Source: Sphingobacteriaceae bacterium
GTDB taxonomy: Bacteria > Bacteroidota > Bacteroidia > Sphingobacteriales > Sphingobacteriaceae
DNA length: 64,000 nucleotides
Direction: 5' to 3'
Assembly: GCA_024645045.1 (NCBI GenBank)
Contig: JAHEGO010000001.1
Location: 1 to 64,000, forward strand
Shown: piece after piece, positions 51,196 to 60,842 of the stretch
Layout of the letters: the number at the start of each line of letters is the position of its first letter
Position numbering within the stretch: the stretch's first letter is position 1
Notes under the pieces: generated by a model
What the model was told of the DNA's origin: nothing
The model's database searches: none
What the model saw: the letters and a program-made list of their open reading frames with translations, nothing else
Translations under genes and position numbers: made by a program

Positions 51196-52273
51196 ATGAC
51201 CAACGAACAGATCAAGGATTTAAGAGATCGCATCACATCTCTGAGGAGGCATCTTTGACATCGATCAAAAATTAATTGAGATCGAAAAAGAACAAGCGCA
51301 AACTTTAGCGCCAGATTTTTGGGAAGACCAAAAAGCAGCAGAAAAAATCTTACATCAAATTAAAGCCAAAAAAGTTTGGACAGAAGCATTTGCACATGTA
51401 AATGCAGTTGTTGAAGACACCATTGTGCTTTATGAATTCTATAAAGACGGAGCCGTACTTGAGCCTGAAATGTTTGACCAGATGGAGCTTGCGTGGAAAG
51501 CATTAGATGAGCTAGAGTTTAAAAATATGCTCAGTGGCGAAGAAGATCAACTCAATGCGGTGCTTACTATAAATGCAGGCGCGGGTGGAACTGAAAGCTG
51601 CGATTGGGCAGCGATGTTGATGCGCATGTATATAATGTGGGGTGAAAAAAATGGATATCAAGTTAGAGAAATTGATTATCAAGCAGGAGAAGGCGCTGGA
51701 ATTAAATCTTGCACATTAGAGTTTGAAGGCGCTTTTACTTATGGATATTTGAAAGGCGAAAACGGCGTACATCGTTTGGTAAGAATTTCTCCATTTGATT
51801 CAAATGCAAGAAGACACACTTCATTTGCTTCGGTATATGTTTACCCACTCGTAGACGACTCTATTCAAATTGACATCAATTTAGCAGATGTAAGTTGGGA
51901 TACTTTTAGAGCAGGTGGGAAAGGTGGCCAGAATGTCAATAAAGTAGAAACTGCTGTTCGTTTAAAACATGCACCATCTGGAATAATTATTGAATGTCAA
52001 CAGGAACGTTCCCAAAACCAGAATAAAGAAAAAGCTTTAAAAATGCTTAAATCCCAACTATACGAGTTGGAGTTGAGGAAGAAAAACGAAGCAAAACAGG
52101 CCGTTGAAAGCACAAAAAAGAAAATTGAATGGGGTTCTCAAATTAGGAACTATGTGTTACACCCTTATAAATTGGTAAAAGACCTTAGAACAAACATGGA
52201 AACCTCTAATGCTCAAGGAGTTTTGGATGGAGAACTCAACCCTTTTATCAAGGCTTATTTAATGGAGTTTTAA
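51196..52273 (+). CDS. prfB: Peptide chain release factor 2, expressed by programmed +1 frameshift at CTT TGA C (51253-51259)
   Basis: ATG ACC AAC GAA CAG ... CTG AGG AGG CAT CTT TGA C; downstream frame has GGQ motif [19 protein letters not shown]. Confidence 0.95.
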
Positions 52274-52339
52274 AAAATATTAAAAATTGATACTTATGCT
52301 TAGTCATAGTATATTTAACCATAATTAATTCGATACGTT

Positions 52340-53458
52340 TTGAAAATCTGTGTACCCAAAGAAAATAAAGAGCGCGAAAATCGTGTGGCTTTAACACCCT
52401 CGGTGGTGAAACAATTAACAACTGCTGGTTACGAAGTTTGCGTGGAAGCAGGTGCTGGTTTGAAATCATATTTTGATGACGCAAGTTATCAAGCAGCTGG
52501 AGCAAGCATCGAAAATGATGCACAAAAAATTTATACTTCAGCAGATGTAGTATTGAAAGTAAATGCACCTAATGCATCTGAAATTGCAAACATGAAAAAA
52601 GAAGCAATTCTAATTTCATTTATGTGGGCAGCAACAAACCCTGAATTAGTAGCAGCATGCACAAATGCTGGCATATCTGCTTTTTCTATGGATGCAGTTC
52701 CCCGTATATCACGCGCTCAAAAAATGGATGCGCTCAGTTCGCAAGCAAACTTAGCTGGATATAAAGCAGTGTTAATGGCAGCAAATGAAATGGGAAAAAT
52801 TTTACCCATGATGACTACTGCAGCAGGAACTATTCGTCCTGCAAAGGTGGTGATTTTTGGCGCGGGAGTAGCGGGCTTACAAGCAATCGCAACTGCAAAA
52901 AGATTAGGGGCTGTTGTAGAAGTAAGTGACATTCGTCCAGAAACAAAAGAACAAGTCGAATCTTTAGGGGGCAAATTCATCGAAGTAAAAAGTGATGACA
53001 GTATTAAAATGGAAGGTGGCTATGTAAAAGGTGTTTCTGATGAGTTTTTGAAAATGCAACAGGAGTTGGTTTCTAAACACATTAAAGAAGCTGATATTGT
53101 AATTACCACTGCACTTATTCCAGGCAAAAAAGCACCATTATTGGTAACCGAAGAAATGGTAGCAAGCATGAAATTCGGATCTGTTATTTTAGACATGGCC
53201 GTTGAACAAGGTGGTAACGTTGTGGGTAGTGAGCTCAACAAAACGATTCAAAAAAATGGGGTTACCATTATTGGAGAAAGTAATATTCCAAGTTTATTGC
53301 CAATGAATGCTAGCGAATTATATGCAAAAAATATTCAAACGTTATTGGTTCATTTAGCTACCAAAGAAAAATTTAATTGGGAGTTAGACGAAGACATTAC
53401 CAAAGGTTCTTTAATTGTACACAATGGTACAGCAGTTCATCCGTCAATCATTAAATAA
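52340..53458 (+). CDS. pntA: NAD(P) transhydrogenase alpha subunit, NAD-binding part
   Basis: KICVPKENKERENRVALTPSVVKQL, VVIFGAGVAGLQAIATAKRLGAVVEVSDIRPETKEQVESLGGKF. Confidence 0.95.
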   Translation: MKICVPKENKERENRVALTPSVVKQLTTAGYEVCVEAGAGLKSYFDDASYQAAGASIENDAQKIYTSADVVLKVNAPNASEIANMKKEAILISFMWAATNPELVAACTNAGISAFSMDAVPRISRAQKMDALSSQANLAGYKAVLMAANEMGKILPMMTTAAGTIRPAKVVIFGAGVAGLQAIATAKRLGAVVEVSDIRPETKEQVESLGGKFIEVKSDDSIKMEGGYVKGVSDEFLKMQQELVSKHIKEADIVITTALIPGKKAPLLVTEEMVASMKFGSVILDMAVEQGGNVVGSELNKTIQKNGVTIIGESNIPSLLPMNASELYAKNIQTLLVHLATKEKFNWELDEDITKGSLIVHNGTAVHPSIIK

Positions 53459-53465
53459 AAAATAA

Positions 53466-53771
53466 ATGGAACAGATATTATCATTCATAAGTACGCATCG
53501 AGAGATGATTTACTTTATCATATTAGCAGTCTTTGTAGGAGTAGAAGTAATCGGACATGTGCCCTCTGTATTGCATACCCCATTAATGTCTGGCGCGAAT
53601 GCCATTCATGGTGTGGTTGTGGTCGGAGCGATTATAGTGATGCTTGATACCGACGTTACAAACTACATTTCATTAACATTGGGAACAATTGCTGTAATTC
53701 TAGGAACATTAAATGTGGTGGGAGGTTTTGTTGTTACAGACAGAATGTTGGATATGTTTAAAAAGAAATAA
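53466..53771 (+). CDS. NAD(P) transhydrogenase alpha subunit, membrane part (split PntA C-terminal)
   Basis: FVGVEVIGHVPSVLHTPLMSGANAIHGVVVVGAI...LNVVGGFVVTDRMLDMFKKK. Confidence 0.93.
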   Translation: MEQILSFISTHREMIYFIILAVFVGVEVIGHVPSVLHTPLMSGANAIHGVVVVGAIIVMLDTDVTNYISLTLGTIAVILGTLNVVGGFVVTDRMLDMFKKK

Positions 53772-53787
53772 TCTTAAAGAAAATTTT

Positions 53788-55182
53788 ATGACACAATATT
53801 TATTAGAAATAGCTTACCTCATCGCTTCTATTACTTTTATTATAGGATTAAAGATGATGAGTAATCCTAAAAAAGCAAGACAAGGAAATTTAATTGCAGC
53901 AGCAGGTATGACCATTGCAATTATTGGTACAATTTTTCTTTATACAAAAGAAGGATTAACTTCTCGTGATAACATTAAAATGATTTTAATTTTTGGCGGT
54001 ATAGCAGCTGGTACAATTATTGGCTGGTTAACTGCTAAGAAAGTGCAAATGACTAAAATGCCAGAATTAGTTTCTATGTTCAATGGTATGGGCGGTGCGT
54101 GTGCGGCTTTAATAGGTTTGATGGAATTTCATCACAGTGTTGGACAAACATCTACTATGGTAACCGTGCTTGCCGGAATGATTATTGGCAGTGTTTCTTT
54201 TTCAGGAAGTATCATTGCGTATTTAAAATTAAATGGCGCAATGGCAAAACCAATTCGATTGCCAAAATATAATATCATCAATACTGTTGTCATGTTTGCT
54301 TTATTTGCATTCGCAGCCTATGTGGTAATGAGTGGATCAGACAGCAGCACTTTGTTGTATTTATTATTTGCATCCGCATTATTTTATGGAATTCTATTTG
54401 TAATTCCAATTGGTGGCGCAGACATGCCAGTTGTAATTTCATTGTTAAACTCTTTTACAGGTTTAGCAGCTGCATTTGGCGGATTTCTTTATGACAACAA
54501 AGTAATGTTAACTGGTGGTATTTTAGTAGGGTCAGCGGGTACGTTGTTAACCATTGTAATGTGTAAAGCAATGAACCGTTCTTTATTTAGTGTAATTTTT
54601 GGATCGTTTGGAAGTAGCGCCGCTGCTGCAGATGGCGCCGATGTTGCAGGTTCTATCAAAGATATTTCTACTACAGATGTTGCAGTCTTGATGAACTATT
54701 CTAAACGTGTAGTAATTGTTCCAGGTTATGGATTAGCAGTAGCGCAAGCTCAACACATTATCCATGAATTAGAATTATTATTAGAAGAAAGAGGCGTAGA
54801 AGTTAAATATGCAATCCACCCAGTTGCAGGTCGCATGCCTGGTCACATGAATGTTTTACTAGCAGAATCAAATGTTGATTATGGTAAAATGGTTGAGATG
54901 GAAGAAATCAATTCTGAATTTGAACAAACAGATGTGGTTTTAGTAGTTGGCGCAAACGACGTAGTGAACCCTGCAGCGAAAACCGATCCAAGCTCACCAA
55001 TATATGGTATGCCAATATTAGATGTAGAAAAAGCAAAACACATTATTGTAAACAAACGCTCTATGAGTGCCGGTTACGCAGGCATTGAGAACTTATTATT
55101 CTATAATCCAAAAACAAGCATGTTCTTTGGTGATGCGAAAAAAGCACTAACAGATTTAGTTGCAGAATTAAAAACAATGTAA
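53788..55182 (+). CDS. pntB: NAD(P) transhydrogenase beta subunit
   Basis: GADMPVVISLLNSFTGLAAAFGGFLYDN, VVIVPGYGLAVAQAQH, HPVAGRMPGHMNVLLAE; likely start MTQYLLEI at 53788. Confidence 0.96.
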   Translation: MTQYLLEIAYLIASITFIIGLKMMSNPKKARQGNLIAAAGMTIAIIGTIFLYTKEGLTSRDNIKMILIFGGIAAGTIIGWLTAKKVQMTKMPELVSMFNGMGGACAALIGLMEFHHSVGQTSTMVTVLAGMIIGSVSFSGSIIAYLKLNGAMAKPIRLPKYNIINTVVMFALFAFAAYVVMSGSDSSTLLYLLFASALFYGILFVIPIGGADMPVVISLLNSFTGLAAAFGGFLYDNKVMLTGGILVGSAGTLLTIVMCKAMNRSLFSVIFGSFGSSAAAADGADVAGSIKDISTTDVAVLMNYSKRVVIVPGYGLAVAQAQHIIHELELLLEERGVEVKYAIHPVAGRMPGHMNVLLAESNVDYGKMVEMEEINSEFEQTDVVLVVGANDVVNPAAKTDPSSPIYGMPILDVEKAKHIIVNKRSMSAGYAGIENLLFYNPKTSMFFGDAKKALTDLVAELKTM

Positions 55183-55197
55183 TTTAATAACTTAATC

Positions 55198-55236
55198 AAA
55201 CAACAAATTCTTGCCATTCGCAAGAATTTGTTGTTT
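55198..55236 (+). terminator. Terminator-like hairpin with 17-bp stem
   Basis: aaacaacaaattcttgc cattc gcaagaatttgttgttt; weak T-tract; overlaps the region just upstream of the ATG at 55253. Confidence 0.55.
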
Positions 55237-55252
55237 ATAGCCAAATATAAAA

Positions 55253-56185
55253 TTGAAAAAGACAATCGTCTTATTTTTTTTACTGCTTTCGATAAACGTT
55301 TTTTCACAAAGCAAGAAGCCTTTTTTTTCAGACACATTGCGTTCTGTTGATATCGATTCTGCTATGGTAATAACTGCAAAACGTGGCTTGTCAATCAACG
55401 ATTTTAGAAGTGTTATGCTTCAAGACACTATGTTTTACGAGGCTTTCAGAGCATTAAAAAAATATTCATTTATTGCTGAAAACAAAATCAACACATTTGA
55501 TGAAGACCAAAAACAAATCGCTAAAATTTATCGAAAAATAAAACATGTAAATGAAGGCTTAAAATACCATCAAGAAATTTTATCAAAGACGGATAGCGGA
55601 AAAGTTTTTAAATACAACGGCGAATTTGATTTGTTTACAGTTAAAATGTTTTCCTATATTTTTATGAATGAAAACAACACCGATTTTTTGGCAGATAAAA
55701 AAGTAAAAAAAACAGAAACAGACGAAGAGGGTTATAAAGAAAAACTAAAAACTTTAATTTTTACACCTGGAAAAGCAGTAAAAGGAGTGCCACTGATCAG
55801 CGATAAAACTGAAATATTTAGCCCCGCACTTTCGAAATATTACCAGTACAGTTTTTACTATGCAACCTACCAAGGCAACATTCCTGTATATTATTTCAAG
55901 TGTAAATTAAAAGACGATATCAGCTGGTGGAATCAAGGAGAAACCATGATTCAAGAGCTGACAACCATATTTGACGCTAAAAATATGAATATTTTGGGTC
56001 GATACGTTGAAATGACTTATTCTTCCATTCCCTTCGATTTTCATGTAAAAATGAACATTGAAATGACTTATTTAAACGAAGAAACACTGGTCCCGACACA
56101 TATTTCTTATGATGGAGACTGGGATATACCATTTAAAAAAAGAGAAATCTGTACCTTTGACATTCAACACTATTCATTTAAATAA
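55253..56185 (+). CDS. Secreted DUF3108-like hypothetical protein
   Basis: Signal peptide MKKTIVLFFLLLSINVFSQ; WWNQGETMIQELTTIFDAKNMNILGRYVEMTYSS; family tentative. Confidence 0.65.
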   Translation: MKKTIVLFFLLLSINVFSQSKKPFFSDTLRSVDIDSAMVITAKRGLSINDFRSVMLQDTMFYEAFRALKKYSFIAENKINTFDEDQKQIAKIYRKIKHVNEGLKYHQEILSKTDSGKVFKYNGEFDLFTVKMFSYIFMNENNTDFLADKKVKKTETDEEGYKEKLKTLIFTPGKAVKGVPLISDKTEIFSPALSKYYQYSFYYATYQGNIPVYYFKCKLKDDISWWNQGETMIQELTTIFDAKNMNILGRYVEMTYSSIPFDFHVKMNIEMTYLNEETLVPTHISYDGDWDIPFKKREICTFDIQHYSFK

Positions 56186-58125
56186 TGATTCGCAAAGAGA
56201 CCATTGATAAAATTTTTGAAATCGCCGCTATTGAAGAAGTAGTAGGGGATTTTGTGAATTTAAAAAAGCGTGGCGCGAATTTATTAGGCAATTGTCCTTT
56301 TCATAATGAAAAGACACCTTCGTTTACTGTTTCACCAAGTAAAGGCATTTATAAATGTTTTGGTTGCGGTAAAGCAGGTAATTCCGTGAACTTTATCATG
56401 GAGCACGAAAAACTTACTTATCCTGATGCGTTAAGGCAGTTAGCTAAAAAATACAATATTGCTATAGAAGAAGACGAAACTATTTCTGACGAGGATAGGG
56501 AAAAATATAATCACCGCGAAAGTTTAATGTTGACAACAGATTTTGCAAAGAAATTTTTTGTTGATACGCTATGGAATACTGAATATGGTCAAACGGTCGG
56601 TTTGAGTTATTTTAAAGAGCGCGCATTTAGAGAAGACATAGTAAAAAAATTCGAATTAGGTTTTAGTCCACAAGAATGGTCTGGTTTAACAGATGCCGCC
56701 AAAGAAGCTGGATTCGAGGATCGTTATTTAATTGAAACGGGTTTAAGTATTCTTCATGAAGAAAAGAAATCTGTTTATGACAGGTTCCGCAATCGAGTGA
56801 TGTTCCCTATACATAACATTACAGGAAGAGTAATTGCATTTGGCGGTAGAATTTTAGCAACGAATCCTAATAGCCCAAAATATGTTAATTCGCCAGAGAG
56901 TGAAATTTATCACAAGAGCAATGTGCTTTATGGTATTTATTTTGCTAAAAAAACCATTAGAGATTTAGATAATTGTTTTTTGGTGGAAGGCTATACCGAT
57001 GTTGTTTCCTTGCATCAATCTGGAATTGAAAACGTTGTCGCTTCATCGGGCACCTCGTTAACCACTGAACAAATTAGGTTAATCGGGCGCTTTACAAAAA
57101 ACATTACCATCCTCTACGATGGAGACCCTGCGGGGATTAAGGCCTCTTTAAGAGGAATTGATATGATATTAGAAGAAGGCCTCAATGTTAAAATCGTTTT
57201 ATTCCCTGATGGCCACGACCCCGATTCTTATGTGCGTTCGGTTGGTGGAACTGCTTTTCAAGAATATGTTTTAAAAACACAATCTGACTTTATCGTTTTT
57301 AAAACAAATTTATTATTAGCAGATACACACAATGATCCAATTAAAAAAGCAGATTTAATTAGAGACATTGTAGAAAGTATTGCAAAAATTCCAGATGCAA
57401 TTAAGGCTTCTTTATTTATCAAAGAATGCAGCAAGCTGATGGATATGGATGAACGCTTATTGCTTTCCGAACTAAATAAGTTTAGTTTAAAGAAAGTAAA
57501 AAAAGCGAACAACCAAGAAGAGTTGAGCACTATTGGAATTGAAAGTGAAATTCAGGCTACTCCAATTGTTAAAGAAAATAGGCCAAATGACGCGCAGGAA
57601 AAAGAAGTGATTCGAATTCTGGTTAATTATGCTAATCAAAACATCACCTTAGCAGACGAAGCCGGAAAGCCCCAATCTATAAGTATTGCAGCGTATATTT
57701 TGCAAGTAATTGAGCAAGAACAATTGACTTTTGTAAACGAGCCATATATTCAATTACTAGGTATAATTCAAGCTGCAATAGCAGATGGCATTGCACCTTC
57801 TCAAACATTTTTCAGTAACCATTCCAACCAAATTGTAGCAACCCTTTCTGCAGCGCTACTTTCTTCGCCACATAATTTAAGCGAAAGATGGAAAGAGCAT
57901 GATATTTATATTCCGCAAGAAGAAAAGATATTAGAAAAAGTAGTAAAGAGTGCACTCAATCATTTGCGCTTGAATAAGTCTAAAAAATTATTTTTTGAAA
58001 TCGGAGAACGTCTAAAAGAAAATTTATCTGAGGAAGAAACAACCATGTACTTACAAACACACATGGCCATGCGTGAGCAAATTAAATTCTTTGAAAGAGA
58101 ATTAGGATTAGTAGTATTAAAATAA
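56185..58125 (+). CDS. dnaG: DNA primase
   Basis: CPFHNEKTPSFTVSPSKGIYKCFGCGKAGNSVNFIM zinc finger; FLVEGYTDVVSLHQSGIENVVASSGTSLT and ILYDGDPAG TOPRIM. Confidence 0.97.
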   Translation: MIRKETIDKIFEIAAIEEVVGDFVNLKKRGANLLGNCPFHNEKTPSFTVSPSKGIYKCFGCGKAGNSVNFIMEHEKLTYPDALRQLAKKYNIAIEEDETISDEDREKYNHRESLMLTTDFAKKFFVDTLWNTEYGQTVGLSYFKERAFREDIVKKFELGFSPQEWSGLTDAAKEAGFEDRYLIETGLSILHEEKKSVYDRFRNRVMFPIHNITGRVIAFGGRILATNPNSPKYVNSPESEIYHKSNVLYGIYFAKKTIRDLDNCFLVEGYTDVVSLHQSGIENVVASSGTSLTTEQIRLIGRFTKNITILYDGDPAGIKASLRGIDMILEEGLNVKIVLFPDGHDPDSYVRSVGGTAFQEYVLKTQSDFIVFKTNLLLADTHNDPIKKADLIRDIVESIAKIPDAIKASLFIKECSKLMDMDERLLLSELNKFSLKKVKKANNQEELSTIGIESEIQATPIVKENRPNDAQEKEVIRILVNYANQNITLADEAGKPQSISIAAYILQVIEQEQLTFVNEPYIQLLGIIQAAIADGIAPSQTFFSNHSNQIVATLSAALLSSPHNLSERWKEHDIYIPQEEKILEKVVKSALNHLRLNKSKKLFFEIGERLKENLSEEETTMYLQTHMAMREQIKFFERELGLVVLK

Positions 58126-58761
58126 TTAAGCGATTGCCCAAGTAAGAATATGTTCTTTATACTTGATATAGTTAATCTGATAGTTTTCTTGAAAGCCTGA
58201 GATGTCTATACTAGCTGAAACTGGAGCAGCAGATGCATAATCGAATCGCTCTATTTTTATACCACCAATAAATGGAAGAGAACCTTTTCCGTATAACTTA
58301 AATAAAGTTTCTTTGATTCCCCAGCAAACATACAATTGCGCTAATTCATCTTTATCCGAAATGAACGATAGTTCATCTTCACTTAAGAAACGTTTTTTTA
58401 TTTTTAAAATGCGATCTGTAATTTTTTCAATGTCTACACCTACTTTTTTATTTTCATAAATAATCACAGCTGCAAAGTCGTCTGCATGTGAAATGCTAAT
58501 TTCATATTTCGAGTTTTTGACAAATGGCTTATGGTGTTCGTCGATATTTATTTCGATGTAATGTTCTGTTTGCAACAAGGCTCTCAATAAAACCCTGCTC
58601 CCAAGCCACTGTCTTTTTCTTGCAGGGCTAAGCTTTTCAATATTTTCAAGTTCCGAATCACGCAATTGTAGCATAGCCAATAAGGTTTCGTTCGACTCAG
58701 AGATCTCCCAAATGGCTATTTCACCTTTATCAGCAATTTTATTTGACCAAACAATTGGCAT
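58126..58761 (-). CDS. 4'-phosphopantetheinyl transferase superfamily protein
   Basis: ISISHADDFAAVII, VGVDIEKITDRI, WGIKETLFKLYGKG. Confidence 0.93.
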   Translation of the reverse strand: MPIVWSNKIADKGEIAIWEISESNETLLAMLQLRDSELENIEKLSPARKRQWLGSRVLLRALLQTEHYIEINIDEHHKPFVKNSKYEISISHADDFAAVIIYENKKVGVDIEKITDRILKIKKRFLSEDELSFISDKDELAQLYVCWGIKETLFKLYGKGSLPFIGGIKIERFDYASAAPVSASIDISGFQENYQINYIKYKEHILTWAIA

Positions 58762-58821
58762 ATTTATAAATCAGAATTTTAAAAAAATTATTAATTTAGG
58801 ACAAAAGTAAATAATCGCGCG

Positions 58822-59358
58822 ATGATTTTATCGGATAAAAGAATTTTAGAAGAAATAGAGAAGGGCACAATTGTTATTGAGCCTTTCGAGCAAAAATGTT
58901 TAGGCACCAATTCTTATGATGTACATTTAGGTAAATACCTAGCAGTATACAAAGACAGGGTTTTAGATGCTAAAAAGCACAATGAAATTGAACATTTTGA
59001 AATTCCACCTGAAGGTTTTGTGTTACAACCAAACACTTTGTATTTAGGGGTAACATTAGAATATACCGAAACACATGCGCATGTTCCTTTTTTGGAAGGC
59101 AAATCAAGTACAGGCAGATTGGGTATCGATATACATGCAACAGCAGGGAAAGGTGACGTAGGTTTTTGCAACACTTGGACACTCGAAATTTCAAGCACGC
59201 AACCGGTTAGGATATACCATGGTATGCCTATAGGGCAATTGATCTACTTTGTGGTAGAAGGCGATGTGGAAGTAATGTATAATACCAAAGGCAATGCGAA
59301 ATACAATGGCAAAACAGTAAAGCCTGTAGAAAGCATGATGTACAAAAACGAATTTTAA
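58822..59358 (+). CDS. dcd: dCTP deaminase
   Basis: MILSDKRILEEIEKG, GTNSYDVHLGKYL, EGKSSTGRLGIDIHATAGKGDVGF. Confidence 0.95.
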   Translation: MILSDKRILEEIEKGTIVIEPFEQKCLGTNSYDVHLGKYLAVYKDRVLDAKKHNEIEHFEIPPEGFVLQPNTLYLGVTLEYTETHAHVPFLEGKSSTGRLGIDIHATAGKGDVGFCNTWTLEISSTQPVRIYHGMPIGQLIYFVVEGDVEVMYNTKGNAKYNGKTVKPVESMMYKNEF

Positions 59359-59368
59359 TTTCAACAGG

Positions 59369-60787
59369 ATGCGTCAGTTTTTTACTTTAATCATTTGTTT
59401 ATTTTTTTACAATGTAAGTATTGCACAAATTGGAAACTACCAAGGCAAACCGCATTATTTAATAGATAGCTATCGAGCAGGTATAAAAATTGGCACGATT
59501 GAAGTAGAAATGTACCCAAGCATTGCGCCTAAACACGTTCGAAATTTTGACAGTTTAGTTACGGAACATTTTTTTGATACCACTGCATTTCATCGCGTCG
59601 TTCCTGGTTTTGTAATTCAAGGTGGCGATCCAAATTCGAAGCATGGTCCCAAAAGTACCTGGGGAATTGGCAATCCAAATCAAGTAAATATTCCTGCAGA
59701 ATTTAATCCAATATCTCATCAACGTGGCGTTCTGTCTGCTGCTAGAGACAACGATATCAATTCTGCTAACTCTCAATTTTTTATTTGTGTTGCAGCGGCA
59801 ACTCATTTAGATAATAATTATACAGCATATGGGAAAGTAATATCTGGCATGACAGTAGTCGATAACATTGTTTCCTCTGCTAGAGATGCAAACGATAATC
59901 CTTTGCAAAAAATTGAGATGTTTGTAAGTAAAGGAATTGTTGACACATCAAGTTGCAATAATAGCCCAATAATTATTCAGCCCGAAAATAATTTTGCTGG
60001 CATCAGCGCCAACTATCTTTTCAAATGGAATGCAGTACAAGGCGCATTAATTTATGATTTAGAATTTGCAACCGATAGCTTATTTCAAAATATTGTTCTA
60101 AGAAAATCAACGGCGGCATTAAGTGTTGCCATTAGCGAACTTAGCCCTGGAAAAGTTAAATATTTTTGGAGAATATTTGCCAATAACGGAGGGTTTAAAA
60201 GCCCTGCAAGTATAACAAGAACAGTATATACAGGGCTTGATGCGCCTCAACTTTTTTTACCATTAAACGCTTCTATTGGGAAGTCAACGCAAACCCATTT
60301 CGAATGGGCTAAAGTTGCAAAAGCTAATTCATACCGCATTCAGGTTTGTACTACACCAGCATTTACAGCTTCAGCAATCAAATTAGATTCATCTGGGATT
60401 ACCGATACTTTTTTTAATTATAATTTTTCATTGACCAATAGAAAATATTATTGGAGAATTGCTTCTGAGGTTAATGGAGTTGCTGGTATAAATTCTTCTG
60501 CAATTTATTTTACAACTGGAAGCAGCACCGGCATTTTTCAAAACCAATTACTACAAATAAAGCAATATCCAAACCCCGTTAATGGCACCATAAATTTTGA
60601 TTGCAACAATTGGGCAGCGCAAGTAAAATTGCTTATATATGATTCTAATGGAAAATTGATTTCAATACAAATATTGCATCCCGAAAATAATACCATATCA
60701 TTTCCATTTAATTTGCCAAAAGGCCACTATATCTATCGCGTTGAAAGTGGCAAAGCATTCAGCACAGGTAGCATTGATGCATTATAA
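59369..60787 (+). CDS. Secreted cyclophilin-type peptidyl-prolyl isomerase with Fn3-like region and T9SS C-terminal sorting domain
   Basis: FHRVVPGFVIQGGDPN, RGVLSAARDNDINSANSQFFIC; C-term KQYPNPVNGTINFDC...LPKGHYIYRVESGKAFSTGSI. Confidence 0.92.
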   Translation: MRQFFTLIICLFFYNVSIAQIGNYQGKPHYLIDSYRAGIKIGTIEVEMYPSIAPKHVRNFDSLVTEHFFDTTAFHRVVPGFVIQGGDPNSKHGPKSTWGIGNPNQVNIPAEFNPISHQRGVLSAARDNDINSANSQFFICVAAATHLDNNYTAYGKVISGMTVVDNIVSSARDANDNPLQKIEMFVSKGIVDTSSCNNSPIIIQPENNFAGISANYLFKWNAVQGALIYDLEFATDSLFQNIVLRKSTAALSVAISELSPGKVKYFWRIFANNGGFKSPASITRTVYTGLDAPQLFLPLNASIGKSTQTHFEWAKVAKANSYRIQVCTTPAFTASAIKLDSSGITDTFFNYNFSLTNRKYYWRIASEVNGVAGINSSAIYFTTGSSTGIFQNQLLQIKQYPNPVNGTINFDCNNWAAQVKLLIYDSNGKLISIQILHPENNTISFPFNLPKGHYIYRVESGKAFSTGSIDAL

Positions 60788-60842
60788 TTGAGATATACCT
60801 GTCTTGTATTTTTTTCGCATATTTGTGGCTTAAATAAGCAAC

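Noticed and set aside
51196-51258. In-frame TGA at codon 21 of prfB as a pseudogene
   Set aside because: Sequence AGGAGG CAT CTT TGA C is the canonical programmed frameshift; the rest of RF2 is intact.
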